Source of the DNA: Candidatus Thorarchaeota archaeon
Lineage (GTDB): Archaea; Asgardarchaeota; Thorarchaeia; Thorarchaeales; Thorarchaeaceae
Direction of reading: 5' to 3'
Assembly: GCA_016840825.1 (NCBI GenBank)
Contig: JAEORN010000098.1
Location: forward strand, 1-15,543
DNA length: 15,543 nucleotides
A model generated the notes under the pieces. That model was not told the DNA's origin, searched no databases, and was given only the letters and a program-made list of their open reading frames with translations. This document shows positions 14,810 through 15,543 of the stretch, piece by piece. The translations under genes were made by a program, and so were the position numbers. Position 1 is the stretch's first letter. Every line of letters begins with the position of its first letter.

Positions 14810-15543
14810 ATGATACACAACGTCTTGCTGATAGGTAAAGATAATGGCAACGTTGTAGTTCGAACTAGGTTTTGGAAAATTGAGTTCCAGGAAAAGGACA
14901 TTGGTGACTTCCTGGCTGGCTATCGTGATATTTCACTGACTCAGGGTCTTGCTCCGGACACACCTGTATTTGTTGCTGAGAAGCACAAGGTCTTTCATGC
15001 AGAGGTTGACGGAGAGATGCTTCTCCTCTTTGTCACTGATGGTCGCGATGAAGACCGTGCAATCCAATACAGAGTGAGAGAGGGTGCATCGCGCATATCA
15101 ACAGCCCTCCGCGGCAATAGTATGGGCTATATCCGCGACAATCTTGATGACATTCTAGGCGAGCTTATTTTCACACGATTCAAAGTTAGCTTTGTGGGCT
15201 CAGGTGGTGTAGGAAAGAGCACGCTCCTGCGACTTCTCTTCGGTAAGGAACCAGCTCCTGGTGGTTATGTGCCCACCATCAATGTGGCAGTCGATTCGTC
15301 TGAAACGATACAGTTTGGAACCTTCCTATGCACTGTGTGGGACTTTGCGGGGCAGGCCGTATTCCAAGACCTCTGGAGTTTCTACTTCAGTGGAACAGAT
15401 GTTATCTTTCTCATAACGGACTCAAGTTTTAGAAACGTCATGCAGACAAAGTCACTCCTTCGAACAATTAGGAAGGAGGCTCCTGCAGTTCCGCTCTTCA
15501 TTCTTGCCAACAAACAGGATCTTCCGGAATCCATGAAGGCTGA
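14810..15543 (+). CDS. Longin-like domain fused to an Arf/Rab-like small GTPase, 3' truncated
   Basis: The frame stays open to the window end, giving 244 residues. Residues 1-118 resemble a longin-type domain (MIHNVLLIGKDNGNVVVRT; GEMLLLFVTDGRDEDRAIQY, then a long helix). The GTPase follows with intact motifs: P-loop GSGGVGKST (130-138), switch I Thr156 in YVPTI, switch II WDFAGQ (177-182) and NKQD (234-237); spacing from the P-loop lysine to the switch I threonine (20 residues) is as in Ras-type enzymes. The Gln of WDFAGQ is the catalytic glutamine, so GTP hydrolysis is expected. Such domain fusions fit the GTPase and longin expansions reported for Asgard archaea. The start ATG at 14810 has no strong Shine-Dalgarno sequence. 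The gene lies 83 nt after the pseudo-GTPase-like gene, on the same strand. What follows NKQD, including the G5 motif and any extra domain, is outside the window. Confidence 0.9.
   Translation, partial: MIHNVLLIGKDNGNVVVRTRFWKIEFQEKDIGDFLAGYRDISLTQGLAPDTPVFVAEKHKVFHAEVDGEMLLLFVTDGRDEDRAIQYRVREGASRISTALRGNSMGYIRDNLDDILGELIFTRFKVSFVGSGGVGKSTLLRLLFGKEPAPGGYVPTINVAVDSSETIQFGTFLCTVWDFAGQAVFQDLWSFYFSGTDVIFLITDSSFRNVMQTKSLLRTIRKEAPAVPLFILANKQDLPESMKA

Noticed and set aside
1..15543. tRNA, rRNA, CRISPR array, insertion sequence or integrase
   Set aside because: No cloverleaf-like or rRNA-like sequence, no regularly spaced repeats, no transposase or recombinase motifs and no terminal repeats were seen on either strand.

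Overview
The window looks like a piece of an archaeal chromosome, most likely an Asgard archaeon (a Thorarchaeota-like lineage would fit, but this is inference). The signs are: TATA-like boxes about 27-31 nt before start codons with almost no room for a leader (genes at 996, 5390 and 9333); a secreted protein with a C-terminal membrane anchor; and, at the right edge, a eukaryote-like small GTPase fused behind a longin-like domain, next to a second protein of the same layout. The window holds no rRNA, tRNA, CRISPR array or insertion sequence that I can recognise.

Left half (1-5520): the 3' end of an isoprenylcysteine/phospholipid methyltransferase-family membrane protein; a gene-poor stretch of about 500 bp; a LigB/YgiD-type extradiol dioxygenase; two unrecognised genes transcribed divergently from a shared 183-bp region (1800-2588 minus, 2772-3422 plus); a GNAT acetyltransferase; and, convergent with it, a secreted, membrane-anchored DJ-1/PfpI-domain protein.

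Middle (5466-9333, all minus strand): a tldD-tldE operon for the two-subunit TldD/E metalloprotease, with a textbook Shine-Dalgarno sequence in front of tldE and a strong hairpin-plus-U-run terminator behind it. Upstream is a separate GNAT acetyltransferase gene.

Right part (9481-15543, all plus strand): a gamma-type N6-adenine DNA methyltransferase (Eco57I/TaqI-like, no visible nuclease domain); 17 nt later a cytosine-C5 DNA methyltransferase whose motifs run in circularly permuted order (IX-X first, then I-VIII); then a 567-residue protein with a longin-like domain, what reads as a degenerate, nucleotide-site-less GTPase domain, a second longin-like domain and winged-helix-like segments; then a longin-GTPase fusion with intact G motifs that runs off the window. 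The gaps are short (17, 57 and 83 nt), so the four genes could be one transcription unit or two neighbouring modules (DNA modification; GTPase signalling).

The observations most worth following are the active GTPase / pseudo-GTPase pair with matching domain order, and the permuted C5 methyltransferase paired with an N6A methyltransferase without an obvious restriction nuclease.
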